Assembly (NCBI GenBank): GCA_964561005.1
Contig: CAZLNO010000025.1
Location: 1-36,017 of the forward strand
Direction of reading: 5' to 3'
Length of the DNA stretch: 36,017 nucleotides
Source: CAZLNO01 sp964561005
GTDB taxonomy: Bacteria; Pseudomonadota; Alphaproteobacteria; Kiloniellales; Rhodovibrionaceae
This document shows, one piece after another, positions 8,022 to 16,317 of this stretch. The notes under the pieces were generated by a model. That model worked only from the letters and a program-made list of their open reading frames with translations. It searched no databases and was not told the DNA's origin. Position 1 is the stretch's first letter; each line of letters opens with the position of its first letter. A program made the translations under genes and the position numbers.

Positions 8022-9211
8022 GCCTTTTCCATTTCTTTCAGCCGGAACGGGAGATGGCAGGGAGCATGCGCGCGAAGGACCAGCGGGCGACGGGCGTGCG
8101 GCCACGGCTTGCCTTTATTCACTGTCTCTGCGTCGTCCTGGCGCTCCTTGTGGCCGCGGCCGGAATCGCTCAGGCGGCGACGGAAGGCGCGGATGTCCGA
8201 CCGCCCCAGGCGGCGGGTGGTCCCGGACCCACCGCCGGCAAGGTGCCGGGCGAGTCCCTGGGCAACACCTCGGATTCCGAAATCTGGCGCGGCATTCGCC
8301 GCGGGCTGCAGGGCTCGGTCTCGATTCCCGACAAGAAGCTGGGCGTCCTGGTCCAGAGCGAGGGCGAGAGCTGGCGGGCCATCCGCAACGGCCCCCTCAC
8401 GCTCTATGGCTCCTGGCTGTTGCTGGCGGTGATCGCGCTGCTGGCGCTGTTCTTCGCCCTGCGCGGACGCGTGCGCATCGAGTCCGGCTGGAGCGGCGAA
8501 ACGGTGGAGCGCTTCGGACCGGTGGACCGCTTCGCGCACTGGCTGACGGCCGTCAGCTTCATTGTCCTGGCGCTCACCGGGCTGAACCTGATGTATGGCA
8601 AGTACGTGCTGATGCCGGTGCTGGGGCCCTCGGCCTTCGCGGCCATCACCCAGGCCGGGAAGTACGCGCACAACTTCCTGGCCTTCTCCTTCATGCTCGG
8701 CATCGTGCTGATGTTCGTGCTCTGGGTGCGGCACAACATCCCCAATCGCTACGACCTGATCTGGATCGCCAAGGGCGGCGGGCTGTTCAGCTCCGGAAGC
8801 CATCCGCCCGCGGAGCGCTTCAACGCCGGACAAAAGGTCATCTTCTGGCTGGTGGTGTTGCTGGGCGTCTCGGTCAGCTTGTCGGGCCTGGCGCTGCTCT
8901 TCCCCTACGAGTTCGACTTCTTCTCCAAGACCTTCGCCATCGTCAACCTCTTCGGCGCGGAGCTGCCGACCGATCTGGCGCCGCTGCAGGAACAGCAGCT
9001 CAACCAGGTGTGGCATGCCATCGTGGCCCTGGTGATGATCGCGGTGATCCTGGCGCACATCTATATCGGCAGCATCGGGATGGAAGGCGCCTTCGCCGCC
9101 ATGGGATCGGGCCAGGTGGACGCCAACTGGGCGCGCGAGCATCATTCGGTCTGGTACGCGCGGGTGACCGGCCAGCCCATCCCCGAGCACCACGGACATC
9201 CCAACGTGTGA
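8018..9211 (+). CDS. Formate dehydrogenase gamma subunit (cytochrome b556)
   Basis: A 397-aa integral membrane di-heme cytochrome b that takes electrons from the beta subunit to quinone or another acceptor. There is an N-terminal hydrophobic segment (~32-52), a periplasmic region of about 75 residues, then a helix at ~129-147 and the cytochrome b core. The core contains the His-bearing helices FGPVDRFAHWLTA, YAHNFLAFSFML, QVWHAIVALVM and AHIYIGSIGMEGAF. The long N-terminal extension is usual in alphaproteobacterial FdhC-type gammas. The start at 8018 overlaps the lipoprotein stop; in-frame ATGs at 8054 and 8066 are possible alternatives because purine-rich sequence precedes them. Confidence 0.9.
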   Translation: MSLFHFFQPEREMAGSMRAKDQRATGVRPRLAFIHCLCVVLALLVAAAGIAQAATEGADVRPPQAAGGPGPTAGKVPGESLGNTSDSEIWRGIRRGLQGSVSIPDKKLGVLVQSEGESWRAIRNGPLTLYGSWLLLAVIALLALFFALRGRVRIESGWSGETVERFGPVDRFAHWLTAVSFIVLALTGLNLMYGKYVLMPVLGPSAFAAITQAGKYAHNFLAFSFMLGIVLMFVLWVRHNIPNRYDLIWIAKGGGLFSSGSHPPAERFNAGQKVIFWLVVLLGVSVSLSGLALLFPYEFDFFSKTFAIVNLFGAELPTDLAPLQEQQLNQVWHAIVALVMIAVILAHIYIGSIGMEGAFAAMGSGQVDANWAREHHSVWYARVTGQPIPEHHGHPNV

Positions 9212-9225
9212 AACGGCGGGGCGGC

Positions 9226-9615
9226 ATGACGAGGCGCAAGGTCGTGGCAGCGATAGGTCGGGCGCTCCCGGCGCTGGCGGCCGTGGCCCTGGTCGCGGCG
9301 CTCTGGCCTGGCGTCGACCCCGCGCGCGCCGCCGATCGCGAGGCCGTGGCGGCGCGCCTGGGCGAGGCTTTCAATGCCGAGGTGCTGAGGATCGAGGACG
9401 GCGAGGTCGCCGGCCAGCCGGTCTGGCTGGTGACCCTGATGCGCGAGGGCGGCAACGACAACGCCGCCTTCAAGGTGGACACCATCGCCGTCGACCCGAA
9501 GACCGGGGAGCCACTGCGGGGCGTCTTGCCGAATGGACGAGGCGGCCTGTCGACGGCCCGCACCGGCCTGACGGAGAAGCGGCCGGCGGTGCTGCGCGAC
9601 CGCCCCTGGCGATGA
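9226..9615 (+). CDS. Exported PepSY-like protein in the formate dehydrogenase operon
   Basis: About 129 aa with a signal peptide (basic MTRRK, hydrophobic core, PARAADR cleavage region). The compact mature domain contains GEAFNAEVLRIEDGEVAGQP, then VWLVTLM and FKVDTIAVDPKTGEPL. The strand pattern and the DPKTGEPL turn resemble PepSY domains, which often act as periplasmic inhibitors or ligand sensors; this is an inference from pattern only. A GTG start at 9208, overlapping the gamma stop as GTGA, would add six residues and is equally plausible. The 3' end overlaps the next start by 4 nt. Confidence 0.7.
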   Translation: MTRRKVVAAIGRALPALAAVALVAALWPGVDPARAADREAVAARLGEAFNAEVLRIEDGEVAGQPVWLVTLMREGGNDNAAFKVDTIAVDPKTGEPLRGVLPNGRGGLSTARTGLTEKRPAVLRDRPWR

Positions 9616-10973
9616 CGACCGGAGGGGCGATAGCTCGCGGCGTGGCCGGCTTCGTCCTGGCGGTTGGCCTGGTTGCGGTCGGGGCACGGGCGGAGATGGC
9701 CGGCCACGGCGGCTTCGTGAAGGGCGTCGCCGTCTCGCCCGACGGCCGGCAGGTGCTGACCGCCAGCTTCGACTACACGCTGCGTCTCTGGGACCTGGCC
9801 GGCCAGACCGTCGAAAGGACGCTGGAGGGCCACCGGGCGGCGGTGAACGACGCGGCCTTCCTGCCCGATGGCCGCCGCGCCCTTTCCGCCGCGGACGACG
9901 GCACGGTGCGCCTCTGGAATCTGGAGAGCGGCGCCGTCGCGCATGTTTTCGACGGCCATGCGGGCAAGGTGGCGGCGGTCGCCGTGGGGTCGGACGGCCG
10001 GCGCGCCGCCTCGGCCGGCTGGGATCGCACGGTCCGGGTCTATGATCTGACGAGCCGCCGGGAGGTCCAGGTGCTCGAAAGCCATGATGGCAACGTCAAC
10101 GACGTCGCCTTCACGCCCGACGGCGCGCGGCTGCTGAGCGGCGGGTACGGCGGCGTCGCCATCCTCTGGCGACTGCGCGACGGCACGCAGCTCCGCGAGC
10201 TGAAGGGCCATGCCCTCGGCATCAACGCCGTCGCCGTCATGCCCGACGGCCGCCACGCGCTCACCAGCGGCGTGGACGAAAGCGTGCGCCTCTGGGATCT
10301 CGACAGCGGCGAGATGCTGGCCATCCTGACCGGCCACGACGGGCCCGTGGGTCCGCTGGCCGTGTCGCCGGACGGGCGGCTGGCGGCTTCGGGCGGGGTC
10401 GATGGCATGATCCGGATCTATGACCTTCACCGGCAGGACACGGCGCTGGTGCTGCCGGGGCATCCGGAGCCGGTGTGGGCGCTCGCCTTCACCCCGGACG
10501 GCCGCCACCTGGTGTCGGGCGGGGCGGACAACGTCGCGCGGGTCTGGAATCTCGAAACCGGCGCGGAAGTGGGCGTAAAGCGCGCGCGTCGGCGCGTCGC
10601 CGGCCTGCCCGAGCCGAACAGCCGGGGCGCCAGGCAGTTCCGCAAGTGCGCGGTCTGCCATACCCTGGGACCCGACGGCGGCAACCGCGCCGGCCCCACG
10701 CTGTACAGGCTGTTCGGGCGCGAGGCGGGCTCGCTGCCGGACTACACCTATTCCAAGGCGTTGCGGGAGAGCGATATCGTGTGGACGGAGGAAACCGTGA
10801 GCGAACTCTTCGGCAAGGGGCCGCATCGCGTGACACCGGGCTCGAAGATGCCTCTGCAACGCATGCCGAGCGCCGCCGACCGCGCGGCGCTGATCGCCTA
10901 TCTGAAGCGTCATACCCGGCCGCGTGGCGACAACGCGCGCCGGCCGGAAACGGAGCAGGAGACCTCGCCATGA
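9612..10973 (+). CDS. WD40 beta-propeller fused to a C-terminal cytochrome c domain
   Basis: A 453-aa exported protein. A signal peptide (~1-27) is followed by seven WD40-type repeats (~30-320), each with a GH...SPDGR...LWDL pattern, enough for a closed seven-blade propeller. Residues ~338-435 form a class I cytochrome c domain: heme site C346-x-x-C349-H350, then GPTLYRLFGREAG. Met413 (SKMPLQRM) is the probable sixth ligand. Position in the operon after the gamma subunit suggests a periplasmic electron carrier, or a scaffold-plus-carrier, for formate oxidation. The stop of the PepSY-like gene and the start of the next gene both overlap it by 4 nt, so it is translated as part of this operon. 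Confidence 0.9.
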   Translation: MTTGGAIARGVAGFVLAVGLVAVGARAEMAGHGGFVKGVAVSPDGRQVLTASFDYTLRLWDLAGQTVERTLEGHRAAVNDAAFLPDGRRALSAADDGTVRLWNLESGAVAHVFDGHAGKVAAVAVGSDGRRAASAGWDRTVRVYDLTSRREVQVLESHDGNVNDVAFTPDGARLLSGGYGGVAILWRLRDGTQLRELKGHALGINAVAVMPDGRHALTSGVDESVRLWDLDSGEMLAILTGHDGPVGPLAVSPDGRLAASGGVDGMIRIYDLHRQDTALVLPGHPEPVWALAFTPDGRHLVSGGADNVARVWNLETGAEVGVKRARRRVAGLPEPNSRGARQFRKCAVCHTLGPDGGNRAGPTLYRLFGREAGSLPDYTYSKALRESDIVWTEETVSELFGKGPHRVTPGSKMPLQRMPSAADRAALIAYLKRHTRPRGDNARRPETEQETSP

Positions 10974-11095
10974 AAGCCTTCATCGTCGCCGTGGTCGCCG
11001 CGATCGGAATTGCCGTCCTGGCCGGGGTGGTTCTCAACGTCACCGGCCAGACCTCCGGCCAGAAGTTCGCCAGCGAGGCGGTGCGGCTGGAGTAG
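10970..11095 (+). CDS. 41-aa single-pass membrane peptide
   Basis: A short ORF starting in an ATGA overlap with the WD40-cytochrome gene and with AGGAG upstream. The peptide is one hydrophobic helix (AFIVAVVAAIGIAVLAGVVL) followed by a short polar tail ending in ASEAVRLE. It could be a small subunit or an assembly peptide of the membrane FDH complex; no family is recognised. The overlap and hydrophobic design argue that it is translated. Confidence 0.65.
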   Translation: MKAFIVAVVAAIGIAVLAGVVLNVTGQTSGQKFASEAVRLE

Positions 11096-11117
11096 GCCGC
11101 GCCGACAGGAGACCCGC

Positions 11118-11585
11118 ATGGCGGAGAAGCGCCTGCTGCTCGTCGCCCACGCGCCCTCGCCGAACACGCGCAAGCTGCGCGACGCCGTGCTGCGCGGGGC
11201 GCGGGCCGAGGAGATCGAGAACGTCGAGGCCATCTGGAAGCCGCCCCTGGACGCCGGGCCGGAGGACGTGCTGGCCGCCGACGCCATCATCCTCGGCACC
11301 ACCGAGAACCTGGGCTACATGAGCGGCGCGCTGAAGGACTTCTTCGACCGCAGCTACTACCCCTGCCTGGAAAAGACCGAGGGCCTGCCCTATGCCCTGT
11401 ACGTCCGCGCCGGCCAGGACGGCACCGGCACGCGCCGTGGCGTGGAGACCATCGTCACCGGCCTGCGCTGGCGCGCCGTCCAGGACCCCCTGATCTGCCG
11501 CGGCGAATGGCAGGACTCCTTTGTCGACCAGTGCGAGGAACTGGGCATGTACGTGGCGGCGGGACTGGATGCCGGGGTGATATAG
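11118..11585 (+). CDS. Flavodoxin-like / NAD(P)H-dependent oxidoreductase family protein
   Basis: A 155-aa flavodoxin-fold protein. It begins with a beta strand and phosphate loop (LLLVAHAPSPNTRKLRDAV), has the AIILGTTENLGYMSGALKDF segment that packs on FMN, and contains a GLPYALYVRAGQDGTGT region. It probably binds FMN and transfers electrons, or reduces a quinone or another acceptor. The ATG follows GACAGGAGA (11104-11112) by 5 nt, a segment complementary to the putative small RNA downstream of 18898. It is the last gene of the FDH operon, 22 nt after the small membrane peptide. A specific partner is unknown. Confidence 0.8.
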   Translation: MAEKRLLLVAHAPSPNTRKLRDAVLRGARAEEIENVEAIWKPPLDAGPEDVLAADAIILGTTENLGYMSGALKDFFDRSYYPCLEKTEGLPYALYVRAGQDGTGTRRGVETIVTGLRWRAVQDPLICRGEWQDSFVDQCEELGMYVAAGLDAGVI

Positions 11586-11617
11586 TTGGTTCCAGCGACC
11601 GCGATGGTCACCGTCAC

Positions 11618-11705
11618 CGTAGGGCAGCACGGAGGCGTAGGGCAGGCTTCAGCCTGCCGTTGACGGCCGAGGGCTCCAACTTGGCACGCCGAAGCTTGCC
11701 CTACG
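11618..11705. repeat. Inverted-repeat (REP/MITE-like) element between convergent formate dehydrogenase operons
   Basis: CGTAGGGCAG occurs directly repeated at 11618-11627 and 11636-11645. The second copy begins an arm CGTAGGGCAGGCTT that pairs, with one mismatch, with AAGCTTGCCCTACG at 11692-11705, making a ~70-bp unit with inverted ends. The left arm also contains a 7-bp hairpin, GGCAGGC-TTCA-GCCTGCC (11641-11658). Similar short elements are often dispersed in genomes. Here it lies between two converging operons and could also act as a transcription stop. Confidence 0.6.
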
Positions 11706-11774
11706 TGGCCGAGGCGGAAATTTTGGAGGGCGCGGCCGGGAACCGCGCCCCCGATGTGGCCCGCGCGCCGACGC

Positions 11775-14555
11775 CTACTCCGCCGCCACGGCCTCCGTGC
11801 CGGCAACGTGTTCCACCTTGGCGGCGCAGTACTTGAACTCCGGGATCTTGCCGTAGGGGTCGAGCTGCGGGTTGGTCAGCACGTTGGCCGCCGCCTCGGC
11901 GTAGGCGAAGGGGATGAACACCATGCCCTGGGCGACGTCGCGGTCGGCGCGGACCTTCAGCTCGATCGCGCCGCGCCGCGTGGTCACGCGCACGGTGTCG
12001 CCCGGACGCCAGCCGCGCAGCTTCAGCTCGCGCGGGTTCATCGAGGCCACCGCCTCCGGCTCCAGGTGGTCCAGGACCCGCGCGCGTCGCGTCATGGCCC
12101 CGGTGTGCCAGTGTTCGAGCTGGCGTCCCGTGGTCAGCACCATCGGATAGTCGTCGTCCGGCACCTCGTCGGGCGGCACCAGGTCCACCGCGCGCATGCG
12201 GCCGCGGCCGTCGGCGGTGGGGAAACCGTCGCCGTAGAGGATCTCGTTGCCCGGCCTGTCGGGCGCGTCGCAGGGATAGGTGACGGAGTCCTCCCGCTCC
12301 AGCCGTTCCCAGGTGATGTTCTTCAGCGAGGGCATGACCTGCGCCATCTCGCGGTAGACCTCGGAGATGTCGGCGTAGGTCCAGTCCAGGCCGATGCGCC
12401 GGGCGATCTCCTGGATCAGCTCCCAGTCCTGGCGCGCCTGGCCGGGCAGCTTGAGCGCGGGGCGGCCCATCTGGACCTGGCGGTTGGTGTTGGTGTAGGT
12501 GCCGGGCTTCTCCTGCTGCGCGCTGGCCGGCAGGACGACGTCGGCGTGCCAGGCGGTCTCCGTCAGGAAGATTTCCTGCACCACCAGGTGCTCCAGCTTC
12601 GCCAGCGCCTCCCGGGCATGCGTCTGGTCGGGGTCGGACATCGCGGGATTCTCGCCCATGATGTACATGCCCTTGATCTGGCCGTCGTGGATGGCGTTGA
12701 CGATCTCCACCACGGTCAGGCCCTTCTGGCCGTCCAGCCTGGCGCCCCAGAAGTCCTCGAACTTCTTCTGGAAGTCGGCGTTGGTGACCGGCTGGTAGTC
12801 CGGATAGACCATCGGGATCAGCCCGGCGTCGGAGGCGCCCTGCACGTTGTTCTGCCCGCGCAGCGGGTGCAGCCCGGTGCCGGGGCGGCCGACATGGCCG
12901 GTCGCCAGCGCCAGGTTGATCAGCGAGCGGGCGTTGTCGGTGCCGTGCACGTGCTGGCTGATGCCCATGCCCCAGAAGATGATCGAGGCGCGCGAGGAGG
13001 CGTAGGTGCGCGCCGTGTCGCGGATGGTCTCGGCGTCGATGCCGCAGACCTCGGCCATGGCCTCCGGCGGGAAGCCCTTCACCTTCTCGCGCAGATCGTC
13101 CAGTCCCTCGGCGTGGGCCTGGATGTACTGCGTGTCCTCCAGCCCCTCGTCGAAGATGACGTGCAGCACGGCATTCAGCAGCGCCACGTCGCTGCCCGGC
13201 TTGAACTGGAGGTACTTGTAGGCGTAGCGGCCGAGCTGCTGGTTGTAGCGCGGGTCGATGACGATCAGCTTGGTGCCGTTCTTCGCCGCCTGCTTGAAGA
13301 AGCTGGAGGCGACGGGGTGGTTCTCGGTCGGCCGGGCGCCGATGACGATGACGCACTCCGCGTCCTTCACGGCGTTGAAGGGGGCGGTGACGCCGCCGGT
13401 GCCGATGTTCTCCATCATCGCCGCCACCGAGGAGGCGTGGCAGAGCCGCGTGCAGTGGTCGACGTTGTTGGTGCCGAAGCCCACGCGCACCAGCTTCTGG
13501 AAGAGGTAGGCCTCCTCGTTGGTGCCCTTGGCCGAGCCGAAGCCGGCCAGGGCCGCGCCGCCGTCGCGCTCGCGGATGGTCTTCAGCCCCTCGGCCGCCT
13601 TCGCCAGCGCCTCTTCCCAGGTGGCCTCGCGGAAGTGGGTCCAGGGGTTCGCCGGGTCGACCTGGATGTCGCCGTGCTTGGGCGCGTCCTCGCGGCGGAC
13701 CAGCGGCACCGTCAGGCGGTGGGGATGGCGGCTGTAGTCGTTGCCGTAGCGCCCCTTGACGCACAGCCGCTTCTCGTTGGCCGGGCCGTCGCGTCCCTCG
13801 ACGTTCAGGACGCGGTCGTCCTTGATGTGGTAGCGCACCAGGCAGCCGACGCCGCAGTAGGGGCAGACGCTGTCCACCGAATAGTCCGGCCACTCGGTGC
13901 GGGTCTGCGTCGCCATGTCCAGCAGGCTGGCCGACATCAGCGCGCCGGTGGGGCAGGCCTGCACGCACTCGCCGCAGGCCACGCAGGTGCTCTCGCCCAT
14001 GGGATCGTCGAAGTCGAAGACCACCTTCGAACCGGCGCCGCGATAGGCCATGCCGATGACGTCGTTGACCTGGACCTCGCGGCAGGCGCGCACGCAGAGG
14101 TTGCAGTTGATGCAGGCGTCCAGGTTCACCGCCATCGCCGGGTGGCTGGTGTCGGGACCCCACTTCTCGGCCGCCGGGAAGCGGCTGTCCTGGAGGCCGA
14201 TCCTGTCGGTCCAGTGCCAGAACGCGGAGTCGGGGTCGTGCGAGGTGTCGCGCTTGGGCTGGTCGGCCAGCAGCAGTTCGAACACCATCTCGCGCGACTT
14301 CTTCGCGCGCTCGCTGGCCGACTTGACCTTCATCCCCTCGCTGGGCTTGCGGATGCAGGAGGCGGCCAGGACCCGCTCGCCCTCCACCTCCACCATGCAG
14401 GCCCGGCAGTTGCCGTCGGGGCGGTAGCCCGGCTCCGGCCGGTGGCAGAGGTGCGGAATTTCGACGCCCTCGCGCCGCGCCACGGTCCAGATGGTTTCGC
14501 CGGGCGCGGCCTCGACCTCGCGGCCGTCGAGCTCGAAGCGGATCTTGTCGTTCAT
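11775..14555 (-). CDS. fdh1A: NAD-linked formate dehydrogenase alpha subunit, Fdh1 type
   Basis: A 926-aa cytoplasmic catalytic subunit. From the N-terminus: a 2Fe-2S ferredoxin-like domain (Cys37, Cys50, Cys53, Cys67); two 4Fe-4S ferredoxin motifs (Cys148/151/154/158 and Cys191/194/197/201); then the proximal cluster of the molybdopterin domain (Cys231, 234, 238, 265). Cys372 in CTRLCHASS is the metal ligand, followed by His373. There is no TAT signal. The sequence follows Methylorubrum extorquens FDH1 alpha closely as I recall it, including replacement of the His-Cys3 cluster segment by DTSHDPDSAFWHW. GGAGG precedes the ATG by 7 nt, and the start overlaps the beta stop (ATGA). Reaction: formate + NAD to CO2 + NADH, reversible in characterised members. 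Confidence 0.94.
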   Translation of the reverse strand: MNDKIRFELDGREVEAAPGETIWTVARREGVEIPHLCHRPEPGYRPDGNCRACMVEVEGERVLAASCIRKPSEGMKVKSASERAKKSREMVFELLLADQPKRDTSHDPDSAFWHWTDRIGLQDSRFPAAEKWGPDTSHPAMAVNLDACINCNLCVRACREVQVNDVIGMAYRGAGSKVVFDFDDPMGESTCVACGECVQACPTGALMSASLLDMATQTRTEWPDYSVDSVCPYCGVGCLVRYHIKDDRVLNVEGRDGPANEKRLCVKGRYGNDYSRHPHRLTVPLVRREDAPKHGDIQVDPANPWTHFREATWEEALAKAAEGLKTIRERDGGAALAGFGSAKGTNEEAYLFQKLVRVGFGTNNVDHCTRLCHASSVAAMMENIGTGGVTAPFNAVKDAECVIVIGARPTENHPVASSFFKQAAKNGTKLIVIDPRYNQQLGRYAYKYLQFKPGSDVALLNAVLHVIFDEGLEDTQYIQAHAEGLDDLREKVKGFPPEAMAEVCGIDAETIRDTARTYASSRASIIFWGMGISQHVHGTDNARSLINLALATGHVGRPGTGLHPLRGQNNVQGASDAGLIPMVYPDYQPVTNADFQKKFEDFWGARLDGQKGLTVVEIVNAIHDGQIKGMYIMGENPAMSDPDQTHAREALAKLEHLVVQEIFLTETAWHADVVLPASAQQEKPGTYTNTNRQVQMGRPALKLPGQARQDWELIQEIARRIGLDWTYADISEVYREMAQVMPSLKNITWERLEREDSVTYPCDAPDRPGNEILYGDGFPTADGRGRMRAVDLVPPDEVPDDDYPMVLTTGRQLEHWHTGAMTRRARVLDHLEPEAVASMNPRELKLRGWRPGDTVRVTTRRGAIELKVRADRDVAQGMVFIPFAYAEAAANVLTNPQLDPYGKIPEFKYCAAKVEHVAGTEAVAAE

Positions 14556-16267
14556 CGGAGGTCCTCCGGGAAAAACTTCAGCACGCAGTCGATCGGGTTG
14601 GGCGCCGCCTGGCCCAGGCCGCAGATCGAGGCGTCGCGCATGACCTTGGAGAGATCGCCCAGCAGCGCCGGGTCCCAGGTGCCGGCTTCCAGCAGCTTCA
14701 CCGTCTTCTCGGTGCCGTTGCGGCAGGGCGTGCACTGCCCGCAGCTCTCGTCCTCGAAAAAGCGCATCAGGTTGAGCGCCGCGGCCTTGACGTCGTCCTG
14801 GTCGCTCAGGACCACGATGGCGCCGGAGCCCAGGAAGCAGCCGTATTCGTCCAGCGTGCCGAAATCCAGCGGGATGTCGGCCATCGAGGCGGGCAGGATG
14901 CCGCCCGAGGCGCCGCCCGGCAGATAGGCCTTCAGCACGTGGCCCTCGGCCATGCCGCCGCAATACTCGTCCACCAGCTCGCGCAGCGTGATGCCGGCGG
15001 GCGCGCGCTTGACGCCGGGCTCGCGCACCCGGCCGGAGACCGAGAACAGCCGCAGGCCCTGCCGGTCGTGGCGGCCCTGGCCGGCGAACCACTCGGGACC
15101 CCGCTCGACGATGTCGCGCACCCAGTACATCGTTTCGACGTTGTTGGTCAGCGTGGGCAGGCCCCAGAGCCCGACCTCGGCGGCGAAGGGCGGCTTGTGC
15201 CGCGGCAGGCCGCGCTTGCCCTCGATCGACTCCAGCATCGCCGACTCCTCGCCGCAGATGTAGGCCCCGGCCCCGCGGCGCAGGTAGACCTTGCAGCCGC
15301 CGGTCAGGCCCTCGGCGTTCAGGCGCGCCAGCTCCTTTTCCAGGATGTGGTAGCACTGCGGGTATTCGTCGCGCAGGTAGATGTAGCAGGCCTCGGCCGC
15401 CACCGCCCAGGCGCCGAGCAGCGTGCCCTCCAGGAAGCGGTGCGGGTCCTTTTCCAGGATCCAGCGGTCCTTGAAGGTGCCGGGCTCGCCCTCGTCGGCG
15501 TTGATGGCGACATAGCGCGGATGCTTCTGCTTGCGCACGATGCCCCACTTCATGCCGGTGGGGAAGCCGGCGCCGCCCAGGCCGCGCAGCTTGGCGTCGG
15601 ACAGCGTCTGGACGATGTCCTCGGCCTGGCGCTCGCCCTTCAGGCAGGCGCGCAGCAGGGCATAGCCGCCCTCGGCGACGTAGGCGTCGTAGTCGGTGTA
15701 GGCGGGAATCGCCGGCGCCGTCCGACCGCCCTTGGCCGCCGCCGCCAGGCTGTCCAGGTCGGCGTGGTCGACAAAGGCGTGGCCCACCTCCGCCACCGGG
15801 GCGCAGGCGCAGCGACCCATGCAGGGCGCGCGCACCACCCGCACGTTCTCGCCCACGGCGGCGGGAAGCTGGTCCAGCAGCGTCTGCGCGCCGTTCATCT
15901 CGCAGGTGATGCTGTCGCACACCCGCACCGTCAGCGGCGGCGGCGGCGCCTCGTCGTCCAGCACGATGTCGAAGTGGGCGTAGAACGACGCGACCTCGTA
16001 GACCACCGCCAGGGGCAGGCGCATTTCCGCCGCCAGCGCTTCCAGGTGACGGGCCGACAGGTGGCCGCGGGCGTCCTGAATGACGTGCAGGTTCTCGATC
16101 AGCCAGTCGCGCGCGCGCGGCCGGTCGCCCAGCAGCGCCCGCACCTCCTCGCGCGCCTGCGCGTCGGGCTGTCGGCCCTTGGGCGTCGGCGGCGCGTGGC
16201 GCCGGCCGGAGCCGGGATGAATCATGCGGTCCAGCGGTCGCTGGGGCGTGCTGTTGCCGTCGGCCAT
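14552..16267 (-). CDS. fdh1B: NAD-linked formate dehydrogenase beta subunit (fused NuoE-like and NuoF-like domains)
   Basis: A 571-aa diaphorase subunit. The N-terminal ~160 residues are a NuoE/FdsG-like thioredoxin fold with 2Fe-2S ligands in CDSITCEMNG and CMGRCACAP. The rest is NuoF/FdsB-like: GLGGAGFPTGMKW and NADEGEPGTFKDR bind FMN and NADH, and SCGQCTPCRNGTEK with a later ICGLGQ cysteine holds a 4Fe-4S cluster. The fusion and length match FDH1 beta of Methylorubrum extorquens, while FdsGB systems use two genes. The start is ATG 16267; upstream in-frame codons give a non-conserved Arg/Gly-rich stretch. TGACAGGA lies upstream of the start, a segment shared with other FDH genes in the window. 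Confidence 0.93.
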   Translation of the reverse strand: MADGNSTPQRPLDRMIHPGSGRRHAPPTPKGRQPDAQAREEVRALLGDRPRARDWLIENLHVIQDARGHLSARHLEALAAEMRLPLAVVYEVASFYAHFDIVLDDEAPPPPLTVRVCDSITCEMNGAQTLLDQLPAAVGENVRVVRAPCMGRCACAPVAEVGHAFVDHADLDSLAAAAKGGRTAPAIPAYTDYDAYVAEGGYALLRACLKGERQAEDIVQTLSDAKLRGLGGAGFPTGMKWGIVRKQKHPRYVAINADEGEPGTFKDRWILEKDPHRFLEGTLLGAWAVAAEACYIYLRDEYPQCYHILEKELARLNAEGLTGGCKVYLRRGAGAYICGEESAMLESIEGKRGLPRHKPPFAAEVGLWGLPTLTNNVETMYWVRDIVERGPEWFAGQGRHDRQGLRLFSVSGRVREPGVKRAPAGITLRELVDEYCGGMAEGHVLKAYLPGGASGGILPASMADIPLDFGTLDEYGCFLGSGAIVVLSDQDDVKAAALNLMRFFEDESCGQCTPCRNGTEKTVKLLEAGTWDPALLGDLSKVMRDASICGLGQAAPNPIDCVLKFFPEDLR

Positions 16268-16317
16268 GGCGGGGCATCCCGTCCTGTCAGTTCCGTTCGC
16301 ACGGGCGCGGAAGGCCG

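Noticed and set aside
11754..14927. 1057-codon open frame on the plus strand opposite fdh1A/fdh1B
   Set aside because: Low-complexity Val/Gly/His/Leu product with no domain; the minus-strand FDH subunits explain the sequence fully.
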